From Clostridia bacterium (GTDB lineage Bacteria; Bacillota; Clostridia; Oscillospirales; Acutalibacteraceae): a DNA stretch of 38,563 nt. Position 1 is the first letter of the stretch; each line of letters opens with the position of its first letter. Of this stretch, positions 1 through 9,511 are shown piece by piece. The stretch is taken from the NCBI GenBank assembly GCA_017522205.1, contig JAFWZS010000032.1, positions 1 to 38,563 on the forward strand, given 5' to 3'. The notes below the pieces were generated by a model. That model was not told the DNA's origin. It saw only the letters and a program-made list of their open reading frames with translations, and did not search any database. The position numbers were made by a program, and so were the translations under genes.

Positions 1-273
1 CTGTCGATAAACGCACAAGAGCAACAATACCGATTTGACAACGATAAAAAATAAATAATTATCCAATTTGATCTTAACTGAAAATCGCACAAAGTGTCGA
101 ACCTTGTGCGATTTTAGTATTGTTTTGACCTTTTTTTGCCCGCTCGGAGTACCTTTGTACGCCTTCGGGACAAAGAAAAGGTCATCTTGTACATTTCTCG
201 GCAGTCTGCCAGCTTGTCGAAAACTACTTTTTCGACAAGCTGAAAAGACGGCATCTCTGCCGTCTTTTAATGT
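1..273. other. Gene-free region after ftsZ with three inverted repeats
   Basis: No credible gene is seen. The stretch holds three separate inverted repeats. The first is a perfect 12-bp stem (81-92 with 104-115, arm aaaatcgcacaa). The second is a perfect 13-bp stem (211-223 with 229-241, arm agcttgtcgaaaa, 5-nt loop). The third is the ftsZ-proximal terminator at 243-268, listed separately. Between them, 127-134 (gacctttt) can also pair with 176-183 (aaaaggtc). The first 67 bases show nothing recognisable. Short open frames here are compatible with chance reading of palindromes. Confidence 0.6.
243..268 (-). terminator. Intrinsic terminator of ftsZ / dcw cluster
   Basis: On the minus strand, 5 nt after the ftsZ stop, an 11-bp perfect stem (arms 243-253 and 258-268, core gacggca/tgccgtc) closes a 4-nt loop and ends in four U. 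The flanking A and T runs make it usable in both directions. It is the expected end of the dcw transcript. Confidence 0.8.
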
Positions 274-1644
274 TTAGTTATTGCCAAAGATATTTCTGCC
301 CTTAAATACTGGAAGAATATCACTTTCGTCTTCGTCGGGATCATCGAAAATTGAACCTGTCTTCTTCTGAGGTGTTTCGATAACATCAACGTTTGCTACG
401 GGAGCTGCTTCTGCAGGAGTCTGAGCGGTTGCGTTAGCCTTTGCAGCTTCAAAATCAAAAGCAGCTGCACCGTTGTTTGATGCATCCTTGAAGATTGAAG
501 CAAAGCTCTGACCGAATTTTGTTGAAGCAAAGTCAACTGCTTCACCGCTTACTTCACCGAAGATTGAGCCACCTGCTGTTCTTGTTGACTGGCTGATAAA
601 TTCGGGAGCCTTCTGTGCTTCAGCATTCTGCTGCATTGCAACAGCTGTGTCGAAGCTTGAGGGAGCAACTGACTTGCCGCCCACCTTGTTTGTGCCGAAG
701 CCTGTTGCGATAACTGTGATAAGCATTTCGTCGCCCATATCCTCGTCGAATACTGAACCGAAGATGATGTTTGCATCGGGATGTGTAGCATCGGAAATAA
801 TTGAACCTGCCTGTTCAATCATATCAAGAGCCATATCTGATGAGCAGGTTACGTTGATGATTACGCCGCTTGCTCCGTCGATTGCTGTTTCAAGAAGCGG
901 ACTTGTAATAGCCTGCTTTGTAGCTTCAACTGCACAGTCTGCACCTCTGCCACGGCCGATACCCATGTGAGCAAGACCTGCGTCCTTCATTACGCTCTTG
1001 ATATCAGCAAAGTCAAGGTTGATGTAACCGGGAACCTTGATTGTGTCTGAAATACTCTTGACACCCTGCCAGAGAACACTGTTAGCCTTGCCGAAAGCGT
1101 CCTTCATGCTAAGGCTCTTGTCGCCGAGAAGCTTAAGTCTTTCGTTGGGAATTACGATAAGGCTGTCTACGTGCTTTTCAAGCTCCTTGATTCCCTGCTC
1201 AGCCTGAATCATTCTCTTCTTACCTTCAAACTTGAAGGGCTTTGTAACGATACCAACTGTAAGGCAACCCAATTCTCTTGCAACCTCTGCAATAACGGGA
1301 GCTGCACCTGTACCTGTACCGCCGCCCATACCGGCAGTAATGAATACCATATCTGTTGAACGGAGTGCATCAGCAATTACATCTCTGCTTTCTTCAGCAG
1401 CCTTTTTGCCGATTGCAGGGTCACCGCCTGCACCCATGCAGCCCGTAACCTTTTCGCCGATCTGAATTTTGTGAGTAGCCTTTGAATTTTCAAGAATCTG
1501 TCTGTCCGTGTTGATTGAAAGAAATTCAACGCCGACAATACCTGACTCAACCATTGAGTTAACTGCATTGCCACCGCCACCGCCGACACCGATAACTTTA
1601 ATCTGGTTGTAAGCAATGTTTTCGTTATCCATTATGAAGCCCAT
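274..1644 (-). CDS. ftsZ: Cell division GTPase FtsZ
   Basis: Tubulin-like GTPase that polymerises into the cytokinetic Z ring on the inner face of the membrane. The 456-residue product shows the glycine-rich nucleotide start ([13 protein letters not shown], about 16-28), the tubulin signature GGGTGTG (107-113), the T7 loop [11 protein letters not shown] that activates GTP hydrolysis in the next subunit, a variable acidic/Ala linker, and a C-terminal tail ([13 protein letters not shown]) resembling the conserved partner-binding peptide. The start at 1644 (MGFIMDNE) is chosen because AGGAGG lies 6 nt upstream; a longer in-frame extension to 1707 has no such site. It is the last gene of the dcw cluster and is preceded by its own likely promoter and a 172-nt gap. 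No ftsA lies next to it. Confidence 0.97.
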   Translation of the reverse strand: MGFIMDNENIAYNQIKVIGVGGGGGNAVNSMVESGIVGVEFLSINTDRQILENSKATHKIQIGEKVTGCMGAGGDPAIGKKAAEESRDVIADALRSTDMVFITAGMGGGTGTGAAPVIAEVARELGCLTVGIVTKPFKFEGKKRMIQAEQGIKELEKHVDSLIVIPNERLKLLGDKSLSMKDAFGKANSVLWQGVKSISDTIKVPGYINLDFADIKSVMKDAGLAHMGIGRGRGADCAVEATKQAITSPLLETAIDGASGVIINVTCSSDMALDMIEQAGSIISDATHPDANIIFGSVFDEDMGDEMLITVIATGFGTNKVGGKSVAPSSFDTAVAMQQNAEAQKAPEFISQSTRTAGGSIFGEVSGEAVDFASTKFGQSFASIFKDASNNGAAAFDFEAAKANATAQTPAEAAPVANVDVIETPQKKTGSIFDDPDEDESDILPVFKGRNIFGNN

Positions 1645-1739
1645 TTTACTTCCTCCTGTAAAAATATTTTCAAGATTTCGAAATTTATAAAATGCAATTA
1701 TTGTCACAGCAATACCACTGTGAGATTATTATTCAAGTT

Positions 1740-1768
1740 ATTATAACACAAAAGATTCAGAATTACAA
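1740..1768 (-). promoter_or_regulatory. Predicted sigma-A promoter for ftsZ
   Basis: Minus strand TTGTAA (1768-1763), 17-nt spacer, TATAAT (1745-1740), about 95 nt upstream of the ftsZ start in the only sizeable gap of the late dcw cluster. A short inverted repeat tcacag/ctgtga (1704-1709 with 1718-1723) lies in the leader and could be an operator or a weak hairpin. Extra ftsZ promoters inside dcw clusters are common in bacteria. This one is predicted only from sequence. Confidence 0.6.
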
Positions 1769-1816
1769 TAATAAAAATAAAACAGATTTAAGAATTTTTT
1801 ATGTCTTTTCAAAATT

Positions 1817-3160
1817 TTATGTGTTATCCATACTGCCCTCGCTGAAATATCCTCTTTCGCTGAAGCGCATATCAATGTATCCCGTCTGCTTGTCGGGGGC
1901 TGCGGCAGCAATTGTTTTTGATGCAAATTCCATTTTATCCGAAAGATCCTTTGCATCACCTAAATATATTCTTATTCTGCTGTCATAGGTAAAGGTTATT
2001 TTATTAAGATCTGACACATTTATTGTACCCTTAGAAAGTCCTGCTTTTTCAGCTTCAAGAGCAATTTTCTGAGCCATTTCATACTTGCTTTCCTCACCTG
2101 TTACAGGCGTATAAACGGAACCGATTTCGTGCTTTTTATAGGTAAGACCTTCAACCTTAAAAAGACCGTCCTTCATTTTTGTTTTTGCGTTTGAAAGAAC
2201 CTTTCCGTCTTTGTCAAGTCTCATATACTTATTTTTTTCTGAAATCATCAGCTTGTCCGTTGTGGGGGTTACAATGATAGTGAGGGTATCGGGAAAACCG
2301 TAGGAAATGCTGACGTCTTTTATATAGGGAAGCTCTGAGGTCAGAAGCTCTTTCACTCTCTTTTCCCTTACTGCAAGAAGTCTGTCCCCTTTTATCACAC
2401 CACTCATTTTCACAATTTTCTTAACGGAATATGTGCTTGAGCCTTCAACGGTGATATTATCCACAAGAGCTACATTGTTATAAATGTAAGTGCCAAATCC
2501 TGCTATCATAATTGCAAGAAAAGCCACAAACACTGCGAAGGATTTTCTCTTTCGCTTTTTAATCTGTCTGAGCTGCTCCTCACGACGGATTTCGTCCTTG
2601 GATTTTCCCTGACGGCGGCCTCTTTCATAAATCTCCTGTTGCTTTCGCATCTGATTTTTCTGCTGCTTTGAAAGTGAGGAGGCTCTTTCGTTTTGCCGTG
2701 GAGGCTGTTTTGCCTTTTGAGCCTCAGCGTTTCTCTGCTGAGGTCTCGGTGCTTCTACCCTTTGTCCCTGCGGTTTTCTTGAGGGAGGTCTTTTTATATT
2801 ATTGTCAGAAGCAGTTTTTTTATTTGGCTTTCTTTTATCATCTGTTTGACTTGCTGCAACACCTTTGGAGATTCGTTCCTGAGGTGCGGGAGTTTTTTTC
2901 TTTCCGAGACCGGTTTTTGCTCCAACATAGCTGCTCTTTTTCTTCTCCGTCTCTTTTTTGGGCGGTGTTTTTTTAGCACTCTGCTGAGGCTTTGAAGGCT
3001 GACTCTGAGACGGCTTTCTTTCGGGAGCTTTTTTCGGTGTTTCCGTTCTTCTCGGCTCAGCACTGATAAGAGGCCAAGCGTCTGAATTAATTTCTTTCAG
3101 CTCAGTTACTCTGCCACGTGAGCCTGTTGAGAAAATATCATTGATATTCTTACCGTCCAC
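1817..3160 (-). CDS. ftsQ: Cell division protein FtsQ/DivIB with long basic N-terminal tail
   Basis: Single-pass divisome protein that links FtsL and FtsB/DivIC to the septal synthase. The protein has 447 residues: a Lys/Pro/Gln-rich cytoplasmic region (about 1-206), one membrane helix (about 207-229, AVFVAFLAIMIAGFGTYIY), a POTRA domain starting at VDNITVEGSSTYSVKKIV (about 233-303), and the FtsQ beta domain. DivIB proteins are usually about 260-300 residues, so the cytoplasmic tail is unusually long and should be disordered. Translation starts at GTG (3160) with an excellent AGGAGGTGAC site upstream. It lies downstream of murA and upstream of ftsZ, the normal position. Confidence 0.9.
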   Translation of the reverse strand: MDGKNINDIFSTGSRGRVTELKEINSDAWPLISAEPRRTETPKKAPERKPSQSQPSKPQQSAKKTPPKKETEKKKSSYVGAKTGLGKKKTPAPQERISKGVAASQTDDKRKPNKKTASDNNIKRPPSRKPQGQRVEAPRPQQRNAEAQKAKQPPRQNERASSLSKQQKNQMRKQQEIYERGRRQGKSKDEIRREEQLRQIKKRKRKSFAVFVAFLAIMIAGFGTYIYNNVALVDNITVEGSSTYSVKKIVKMSGVIKGDRLLAVREKRVKELLTSELPYIKDVSISYGFPDTLTIIVTPTTDKLMISEKNKYMRLDKDGKVLSNAKTKMKDGLFKVEGLTYKKHEIGSVYTPVTGEESKYEMAQKIALEAEKAGLSKGTINVSDLNKITFTYDSRIRIYLGDAKDLSDKMEFASKTIAAAAPDKQTGYIDMRFSERGYFSEGSMDNT

Positions 3161-3265
3161 TTAAGTCACCTCCTGCAAAAAATTCGGGCAAATGCCAATA
3201 CATAATGTATTATACATAAGCCCGAAGAAAAAGTCTATAAGAAATTTATAATTTTTTGTCAAATT

Positions 3266-4516
3266 CTATGTCCTTTCAATTTCTGCCCCAAGCTTTCTCA
3301 GGTTTTCCTCAATATTTTCATAGCCCCGGTCAATATGCTCAAGATTGCTTATGACGGTTCTGCCTTTTGCGGAAAGTCCTGCAACCACAAGAGCACCTCC
3401 GCCTCTTAAATCGGTGCATTTCACCTTTGCACCGTAAAGGCTTTCAACACCCTCAATAATTGCTACTCTACCTTCAATTTTTATCCTTGCACCCATGCGT
3501 GAAAGCTCTGAAACGTGCTTGAAGCGGTTTTCAAAAATGGTCTCCACCATTACGCTTGTGCCGTAACCTAAAGAGAGCATTGCCATAACAGGTGCTTGTG
3601 CATCTGTGGGAAAGCCGGGATAAGGCATTGTTCTGATGTTTTTCACACATTTCGGCCGTGTGTTCATACTGATTCTGAGGCTGTTTTTGCTCGGAACTAT
3701 ATTGCAGCCTGCCTCTTCAAAAACGGGCAGTACTGTCAGAAAAGAGGAAACGTCTGCATTTCTGAGAAGCACATCCCCGCCCGCTGCACCCACTGCAGAC
3801 ATATAGGTAAGAGCAACAATTCTGTCGGGAATTACTCTGTGTTCGGAAGAAAAGGCTCTTCTTCTGCCTTCGATAACAACCGTGCCTTGCTTTCCAACAA
3901 TTACTCTGCAGCCTGCCTTATTGAGAAAAGAAGCAAGGTCAAGAATTTCAGGCTCTCTTGCTGCATTGTGAATCACTGTTCTGCCCACACCCAGCGCTGA
4001 GGCAAGAATTATGTTCTCTGTAGCACCCACACTAGGGAAAGAAAGACTGATAGCTGCACCCTTTGTTCTTTTCATTCTGCAGGAAATAAAACCGTGCTTT
4101 TCATTAATTTCAGCACCAAGCATTTTAAGGGCATCAAGATGCAGATCTATAGGTCTCAGTCCTATATCGCAGCCTCCCGGCGAAGAAAGTTCAGCTTTTC
4201 CCATTCTGCCGAGAATTGAACCTAAAAACACAATTGACGAGCGCATTTCTCTCATCAGCTCTTCAGGTATACTACAGTTTACAATATTTCTTGAATCAAC
4301 CGTAAGAGTGCTTCCCTCTCGTTTCACCTTGCATCCAAGGTGACGGAGAATCCGTATTGCCGCATCAACATCGGTAAGTGAAGGGCAATTGTGTATCACA
4401 CTGACTCCGTCAACAAGAACACAGGCGGCAAGAATAGGAAGTGAACTGTTCTTTGAACCCTGAACAGAGATTTCACCCTCCAGCTGTCTGCCGCCGTCAA
4501 TTATTATATTGCCCAT
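3266..4516 (-). CDS. murA: UDP-N-acetylglucosamine 1-carboxyvinyltransferase MurA
   Basis: Catalyses the first committed step of peptidoglycan synthesis: transfer of enolpyruvate from PEP to UDP-GlcNAc in the cytoplasm; target of fosfomycin. The 416-residue product has the N-terminal substrate loop [12 protein letters not shown] (K22, N23), the MREMRSS segment (about 88-94), and the catalytic cysteine C116 in [15 protein letters not shown], followed by the two inside-out alpha/beta halves expected of the EPSP synthase fold. C116 is a cysteine, not the Asp that gives natural fosfomycin resistance. The start at 4516 (MGNIIIDGG) is preferred because AAAGGTG lies about 10 nt before it; a GTG at 4534 would extend it by six residues. 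It sits between murG and ftsQ, as in many Clostridia. Confidence 0.95.
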   Translation of the reverse strand: MGNIIIDGGRQLEGEISVQGSKNSSLPILAACVLVDGVSVIHNCPSLTDVDAAIRILRHLGCKVKREGSTLTVDSRNIVNCSIPEELMREMRSSIVFLGSILGRMGKAELSSPGGCDIGLRPIDLHLDALKMLGAEINEKHGFISCRMKRTKGAAISLSFPSVGATENIILASALGVGRTVIHNAAREPEILDLASFLNKAGCRVIVGKQGTVVIEGRRRAFSSEHRVIPDRIVALTYMSAVGAAGGDVLLRNADVSSFLTVLPVFEEAGCNIVPSKNSLRISMNTRPKCVKNIRTMPYPGFPTDAQAPVMAMLSLGYGTSVMVETIFENRFKHVSELSRMGARIKIEGRVAIIEGVESLYGAKVKCTDLRGGGALVVAGLSAKGRTVISNLEHIDRGYENIEENLRKLGAEIERT

Positions 4517-4573
4517 TTCACCAACACCTTTCACCCCATTTTATGCTAAAAGGTGAAAAGGTGTGATTTTTCT

Positions 4574-5694
4574 TTATTTTTTAATAAGTGAAACGATGAT
4601 ATCTGCAATTTTTTCCTTTGCATCCACTACTGCCATAGCCTTCGCATTTGCTTCAACATTGAATCGCTTTTCATCGTCAAAAACAAGGCTTTCAAAAAGC
4701 TCTGCCATTTTTTCCTTTGTAAGGTCTTTTTCCTCGATGATGAGGGCTGCTCCCTTGTTTACGAGAGCCATTGCGTTGTGGTACTGATGATTTTCCGAAA
4801 CGTTGGGTGACGGAATAAGAATTGAAGCCTTACCGAGAGCCTGAAGCTCTGAAAGTGAGCTTGCGCCTGCACGGCAAATAACCACATCAGCAGCAGACAT
4901 ACATCTGTCCATATCACTTATGTACTCACGTATTTCAACATTATTCTTTTTGTCGGGGTCAACGCCCTTTTCTCTGAGCTTATCGGGAACCCACAGACCG
5001 TACTGACCCATTGCGTGAAGGAAGTAGAGATTTTCATTTTCTGAAAATTCTGCAATGAGGTCAACCATAGCGTTGTTGATTGTGAGAGCTCCGAGAGAGC
5101 CGCCCATTGAAAGCACCAGCTTCTGATTATCCTTGATTCCAAGCTCCTTACGGCTCTTTTCTCTGTCAGCTTTAAGCATTTCTCCTCTTACGGGAAGTCC
5201 GGTTACAACGGGAGGATTCTTTGCTGAAAGGTGCTTATTTGCATCTTCAACCGTAAGCATTACTCTGTCAACGCTTTTTGCGAGAGTTTTATTCGTAACA
5301 CCGGGATAGGCATTCTGCTCGTGAATTGCAGTGGGTATACCCATTTTTGCTGCCATCTGTACAACAGGTCCGCTTACGTAACCGCCGAAGCCCACAACAA
5401 CGTCGGGCTTGAAATCCTTAATGATTTTTCTTACGCTTAAAGGAGAAAGCACAAGATAGAGAATTGCGAGAATATTGCGGAAAATATTTTCAATACTGAT
5501 TTTTCTCTGAAAGCCTGCGATACGGATTGTTTTAAGGTTAAAGCCTGCATTCGGCACAAGCTTTGCTTCCATTTTTCCCTTTGCACCTACAAGAGAATTT
5601 CAGCATCGGGATATCTTTCTCTGATTTCACCTGCCGCTGCAAGAGCAGGGTTAATATGTCCGCCGGTACCTCCGGCTGCAAAAAGAATTTTCAT
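4574..5694 (-). pseudogene. murG: MurG glycosyltransferase, interrupted by a one-base frameshift
   Basis: MurG adds GlcNAc to lipid I to make lipid II at the inner membrane face and is essential in peptidoglycan-making bacteria. The reading frame starts at ATG 5694 behind GAGGT and encodes the family's nucleotide loop [12 protein letters not shown] (residues 8-19). It hits TAG at 5589-5587 after 35 codons. The next frame, entered by a -1 shift around 5590-5595, continues as [17 protein letters not shown] and runs intact for the remaining 330-odd residues, including SMGGSLGALTINNA and the donor-site region ICRAGASSLSELQALG. Restoring one T in the CTCTTG stretch would give a normal product of about 373 residues. 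The rest is well conserved with no other damage, so a sequencing or assembly indel is the simplest reading; a true mutation is possible. Confidence 0.85.
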
Positions 5695-5704
5695 TTATTA
5701 TACC

Positions 5705-6988
5705 TCATTTCTTTTCAATTGACGACCTTCTTGAAACCGACAGCACAAGCCCCATTTCCATAAGTATGGAGATGATTGATGAACCGCCTGAGCTGAAGAA
5801 GGGAAGCACCATACCCGTATTGGGGAAAAGGTCCGTTACAACAGCAAGGTTGATTATAACCTGAAGACCAATCTGTATCATAATGCCCATAACCAGCATT
5901 GAGCCGAAGTAATCGTTACATTCCTTTGCAATTTTGAAGCCTCTGTAAATAAGGAAAGCGAAAAGGATAACGATTGCTGCAGCACCGATAAAGCCAAGCT
6001 CCTCGCACACAACAGGGAAAACAAAGTCGTTATGAAGCTCGGGAATGTAAAGCTGCTTTTGCTTTGAATTGCCGAAGCCTACACCTAAAAGTCCGCCTGA
6101 GCCGATAGCGTAAAGTCCGTTTACCGTCTGACGTCTTGCGTCAACATATTCGGGATTTGCCTTATCGAGCCAAACGGTTATTCGGCTTGCACCGAAGCCG
6201 AGACCTTCGATTATATCGGGCTTCATAAGGATGATTGTAACTGCACCGGCAAGACCTAAAGCAACAAGGACAAAATAGCTTTTTTTCGTTCCGCTGAGCA
6301 TAAGCATAAAGTAGCCGAGGAAGAAAAAGAGAATTGTTGCAGAAAGGTGCTTCTGAAGAACAACAAGCACACAGTAAAGACCTATTACCGCTGCAAGAGC
6401 AACACAGCAGCTGAAGGGTGTTCTCGTAAGACTGAAAAGCTTTGCTTCAAGGGGGGCATAACCGTCAGCTTTGGGGTTAAAGGCACTGATTTTTCCTTTG
6501 GGTGCTCTCAGACCGGCTCGCATTGCCGTCATCATATAGGAAAGTACGATAATCATTGTCAGCTTTGCAAATTCTGAGGGCTGAATGGAGATACCTATAT
6601 TAAGCCATCTGCCCGTGTCTGCACCTGTGATTTTTGCAATAACAAGAGTGAGGAGCATAACCGCAACCGTGCCGTAAAAAGCAACCCAGGCGAGTCTGCC
6701 GTTGAGTATTCTGTAGTCAAGCTTACTTACAATTATCATCATCACAATGCCGATTGCCGAGGTAAAAATCTGGTCAAAGAAAATTGCGTTTGGACTTCCT
6801 TCATAGTAAGCTGAGTAAGCATAGCTTGCAGAATACATCATAATAAGCCCGAAGGTGAAAAGTATTAAAACAAGAGAGGCAAACACCACGTCAAATGCTC
6901 CGTGCTGAAAAAAGTTTGTGTTTTCATCAAGGAAGATACGGGTCTTCGATGAAACGTTACTGATCTTTTTTCCTAATGAGTTAAACAT
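5705..6988 (-). CDS. ftsW: SEDS-family peptidoglycan glycosyltransferase FtsW/SpoVE
   Basis: Multi-pass membrane enzyme of the SEDS family (FtsW/RodA/SpoVE) that polymerises lipid II, working with a class B PBP. The 427-residue protein has about ten hydrophobic segments after a 30-residue cytoplasmic start. Family signatures include IQPSEFAKL, the segment NDFVFPVVCEELGFIGA containing the conserved acidic and Glu residues, and NTGMVLPFFSSGGSSII near the C terminus. ATG 6988 follows GGAGG. It lies between mraY and murG, the position of ftsW or its sporulation paralogue spoVE in Firmicutes. Sequence alone does not decide between the vegetative and sporulation role. The likely partner PBP is encoded three genes upstream. 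Confidence 0.93.
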   Translation of the reverse strand: MFNSLGKKISNVSSKTRIFLDENTNFFQHGAFDVVFASLVLILFTFGLIMMYSASYAYSAYYEGSPNAIFFDQIFTSAIGIVMMIIVSKLDYRILNGRLAWVAFYGTVAVMLLTLVIAKITGADTGRWLNIGISIQPSEFAKLTMIIVLSYMMTAMRAGLRAPKGKISAFNPKADGYAPLEAKLFSLTRTPFSCCVALAAVIGLYCVLVVLQKHLSATILFFFLGYFMLMLSGTKKSYFVLVALGLAGAVTIILMKPDIIEGLGFGASRITVWLDKANPEYVDARRQTVNGLYAIGSGGLLGVGFGNSKQKQLYIPELHNDFVFPVVCEELGFIGAAAIVILFAFLIYRGFKIAKECNDYFGSMLVMGIMIQIGLQVIINLAVVTDLFPNTGMVLPFFSSGGSSIISILMEMGLVLSVSRRSSIEKK

Positions 6989-7008
6989 GGTTATGCCTCC
7001 GAAACTGA

Positions 7009-8052
7009 TTACTTATTGAGAGTTAATGCCATAAGGACAATGCCGATTGCACAGCCGATTGTGCTTACAGTTGTGAATACGGCAACAATTTTGTTTTCGT
7101 TCCAGCCACACATTTCAAAGTGGTGGTGGATAGGTGCCATTTTGAACACCTTTTTCTTTCTTATTTTAATTGAGCCAATCTGAATTACATCGGAAAGAGC
7201 TTCAATTACATAAACGATACCCACCGGTAAAAGAATAATGGGACATTCAAGTGCATATGCACAAGCAACAACGAGACCGCCGAGGAACATTGAGCCTGTG
7301 TCACCCATCATAACCTTTGCAGGATATCTGTTCCACACAACATAGCCTGCACATCCGCCTGCGAGGGCAGCACCGAGAATACCGATTGAGGTATTCTGCT
7401 GAAGAAGTGCCATAACAGCGAAGGCAACACCTACGGGAATTGTAACGCTTCCGCAAAGTCCGTCAATACCGTCAGTAAAGTTTACGGCATTAATTGCACC
7501 GTAGGTTACACAGATACCGAAGAAGCAGAAGAAAACAAGACCGGGAATTGATGTGAAAGCTACCTTTCCGTATAAAGGAATGTACATTGAGGTGCTTTCG
7601 CTCATAATGAGTGATGCAAGATATCCGCCGATTATAAGCACCTGAGGAATGGTTTTCTGAATTTCGGTAAGACCGAGATTTCTCTTTTTAACAACCTTGA
7701 TGTAGTCATCGGCAAAGCCTACCATTGCAAAGCCGAGAGCCATAATAATGCCGGCAAAAAGTCTTGTGAGCTGCTGATTGCGTGTTACGTCAAGCTCCGA
7801 GAAGGCTGAGAAATTACCAAGCTTACAGGCAACAAGCGCTACCACAGTTGCAACAAGAATGCCAAGCATAAACATAAAGCCGCCCATTGTGGGTGTGCCC
7901 TGCTTTTTAGCGTGCCATGCAGGTCCGATATCAGTTAAAATGTTCTGTCCGAATTTCAGCTTATGGAGAAAGGGAATCAGCACATAACCTGAAAGTGCGG
8001 TAACAACAAAGGCTGTTACAATAGAAATTAAAACTGCAATTGTAGAATTCAT
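7009..8052 (-). CDS. mraY: Phospho-N-acetylmuramoyl-pentapeptide transferase MraY
   Basis: Integral membrane enzyme that transfers phospho-MurNAc-pentapeptide from UDP to undecaprenyl phosphate, forming lipid I. The 347-residue protein has about ten membrane segments and the family motifs: the metal-associated aspartates in FADDYIKVVKKRNLGL, NAVNFTDGIDGL, and the HHHFEMCGWNENKIV loop near the C terminus. ATG 8052 follows a GGAAAGGA site. It comes directly after murE; the murF that often lies between them is absent. ftsW follows after 20 nt. Confidence 0.97.
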   Translation of the reverse strand: MNSTIAVLISIVTAFVVTALSGYVLIPFLHKLKFGQNILTDIGPAWHAKKQGTPTMGGFMFMLGILVATVVALVACKLGNFSAFSELDVTRNQQLTRLFAGIIMALGFAMVGFADDYIKVVKKRNLGLTEIQKTIPQVLIIGGYLASLIMSESTSMYIPLYGKVAFTSIPGLVFFCFFGICVTYGAINAVNFTDGIDGLCGSVTIPVGVAFAVMALLQQNTSIGILGAALAGGCAGYVVWNRYPAKVMMGDTGSMFLGGLVVACAYALECPIILLPVGIVYVIEALSDVIQIGSIKIRKKKVFKMAPIHHHFEMCGWNENKIVAVFTTVSTIGCAIGIVLMALTLNK

Positions 8053-8085
8053 TTAAAACATTCCTTTCCGTTTTTATCGCTGCTT

Positions 8086-9498
8086 TTATGAGAGATGCTC
8101 AGCAACGATTTTTCTTTCGTCGAAGGGCAGTTTTCCCTCAGAGGTAATCTGATAGGTTTCGTGTCCTTTTCCTGCTAAAAGAATAATATCATTCTTTTGC
8201 GCCTTTTGCAAGGCATATTCTATAGCTTTTCTTCTGTTTTCAATAATATATACAGGTGTTTTGGTTATTCCGATGCCTTCGATTATGTCATCGATTATAT
8301 CGGAGGGATTTTCATCACGGGGGTTATCTGAGGTGAGAATTACCATATCACTGTAAAAGGCGGCAATTCTGCCCATCGCCCCTCTTTTGCTTTTGTCTCT
8401 GTTACCTCCGCAGCCGAAAAGAGTTATTATTCTGTTTTTCGGAAATGATGAAAGGCTGAGAAGCACCTGCTTCAGACTGTCCGGAGTATGAGCATAGTCG
8501 ATAATCACTCTGTAATCCTTATGGATAGGCAGAATTTCAAACCTGCCCTTGACACCGTAAAAATTTTTAAGGGCGTTTGCACTTTCTTCGAGACTTATAC
8601 CGCATTCCATTGCGGTTATGAGTGCCGCCATTGAGTTATATATATTATAGTTTCCCGGAGTCTGCAATCTTACTCTGTGGATAAGCTCTCTTGCAACAAT
8701 TACATAATCTGTAATTCCTTCAAAAAAGCGGATATACTTTGCGGTAAAGTCTGCTTCATCCTTTTTTAGAGAATAAGTTATCACCTTATCAGATGAGGCG
8801 TCAATCATATTCTCAGCATAGCTGTCATCCAGATTTATAACAGATTTTTCTGAGTTTTCGAAAAGCTTTTCCTTAGCCTTACGGTAGCTTTCCATATCAC
8901 CGTGATAATCAAGATGGTCGGGAGTGAGGTTGGTGAAAACTCCAACCTCAAAAGAAAGAGGATAAAGTCTTTCCTGAAAAAGCCCCTGAGATGACGCTTC
9001 CATTATGCAGAATTCAGTATTACACTTTGTCATTTCACAGAACATTCTGTGCATTTCGAAGGGATCGGGTGTGGTTAAGGTTGCGGCATTTTCTTCGTCG
9101 CACCTGAGATAGCCTGTCGTACCGATAAGGGCACACTTTTTTCCCGAGCAGCAAAGAATATGATAAAGCATTGAGCTTACGGTGGTTTTTCCGTTTGTAC
9201 CCGTAACACCGATAAGGCGGAGCTTTTTATAGCTATGGTAGAAAAACTCTGCACAAAGAAGGCTGTAGGCTTTTCTCGTATTCTCCACCGTTACACAGTT
9301 TTCGCAAAGCTTTTTCTTTGCAACAACTAATACTGCACCTTTTTCGAGTGCTGAGGATAGATATTTCTCCGCACCCTCATGACAGACAAAAACGCTGCCG
9401 GGCACACATTTTTCACTGTTGTCGGTTATGTTTTCAACTTCCCTGTCCTCCAGAGGAGGAACTGTGTCAATACACTTCAGTAAGCGGGAAATCAGCAT
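8086..9498 (-). CDS. murE: UDP-MurNAc-tripeptide synthetase MurE, meso-DAP type
   Basis: Cytoplasmic ATP-dependent ligase that adds the third stem residue to UDP-MurNAc-L-Ala-D-Glu. The protein has 470 residues with the Mur-ligase P-loop GTNGKTT (100-106), the central ligase domain (TPDHLDYHGDMESYRKAKEKLF, with the lysine carbamylated in the family), and the C-terminal domain. The motif DNPR (391-394) is the known determinant of meso-diaminopimelate specificity, so the wall is predicted to be DAP-type. GKGHETYQ follows near the end. ATG 9498 lies 13 nt after the preceding PBP stop, and its AAAGGTGAT site overlaps that stop, implying translational coupling. Confidence 0.96.
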   Translation of the reverse strand: MLISRLLKCIDTVPPLEDREVENITDNSEKCVPGSVFVCHEGAEKYLSSALEKGAVLVVAKKKLCENCVTVENTRKAYSLLCAEFFYHSYKKLRLIGVTGTNGKTTVSSMLYHILCCSGKKCALIGTTGYLRCDEENAATLTTPDPFEMHRMFCEMTKCNTEFCIMEASSQGLFQERLYPLSFEVGVFTNLTPDHLDYHGDMESYRKAKEKLFENSEKSVINLDDSYAENMIDASSDKVITYSLKKDEADFTAKYIRFFEGITDYVIVARELIHRVRLQTPGNYNIYNSMAALITAMECGISLEESANALKNFYGVKGRFEILPIHKDYRVIIDYAHTPDSLKQVLLSLSSFPKNRIITLFGCGGNRDKSKRGAMGRIAAFYSDMVILTSDNPRDENPSDIIDDIIEGIGITKTPVYIIENRRKAIEYALQKAQKNDIILLAGKGHETYQITSEGKLPFDERKIVAEHLS

Positions 9499-9511
9499 AT
9501 AATATCACCTT

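Noticed and set aside
5587..5595. Programmed -1 frameshift in murG
   Set aside because: The CTC TTG TAG context lacks a canonical slippery heptamer, and murG is not known to use frameshifting; a lost T is simpler.
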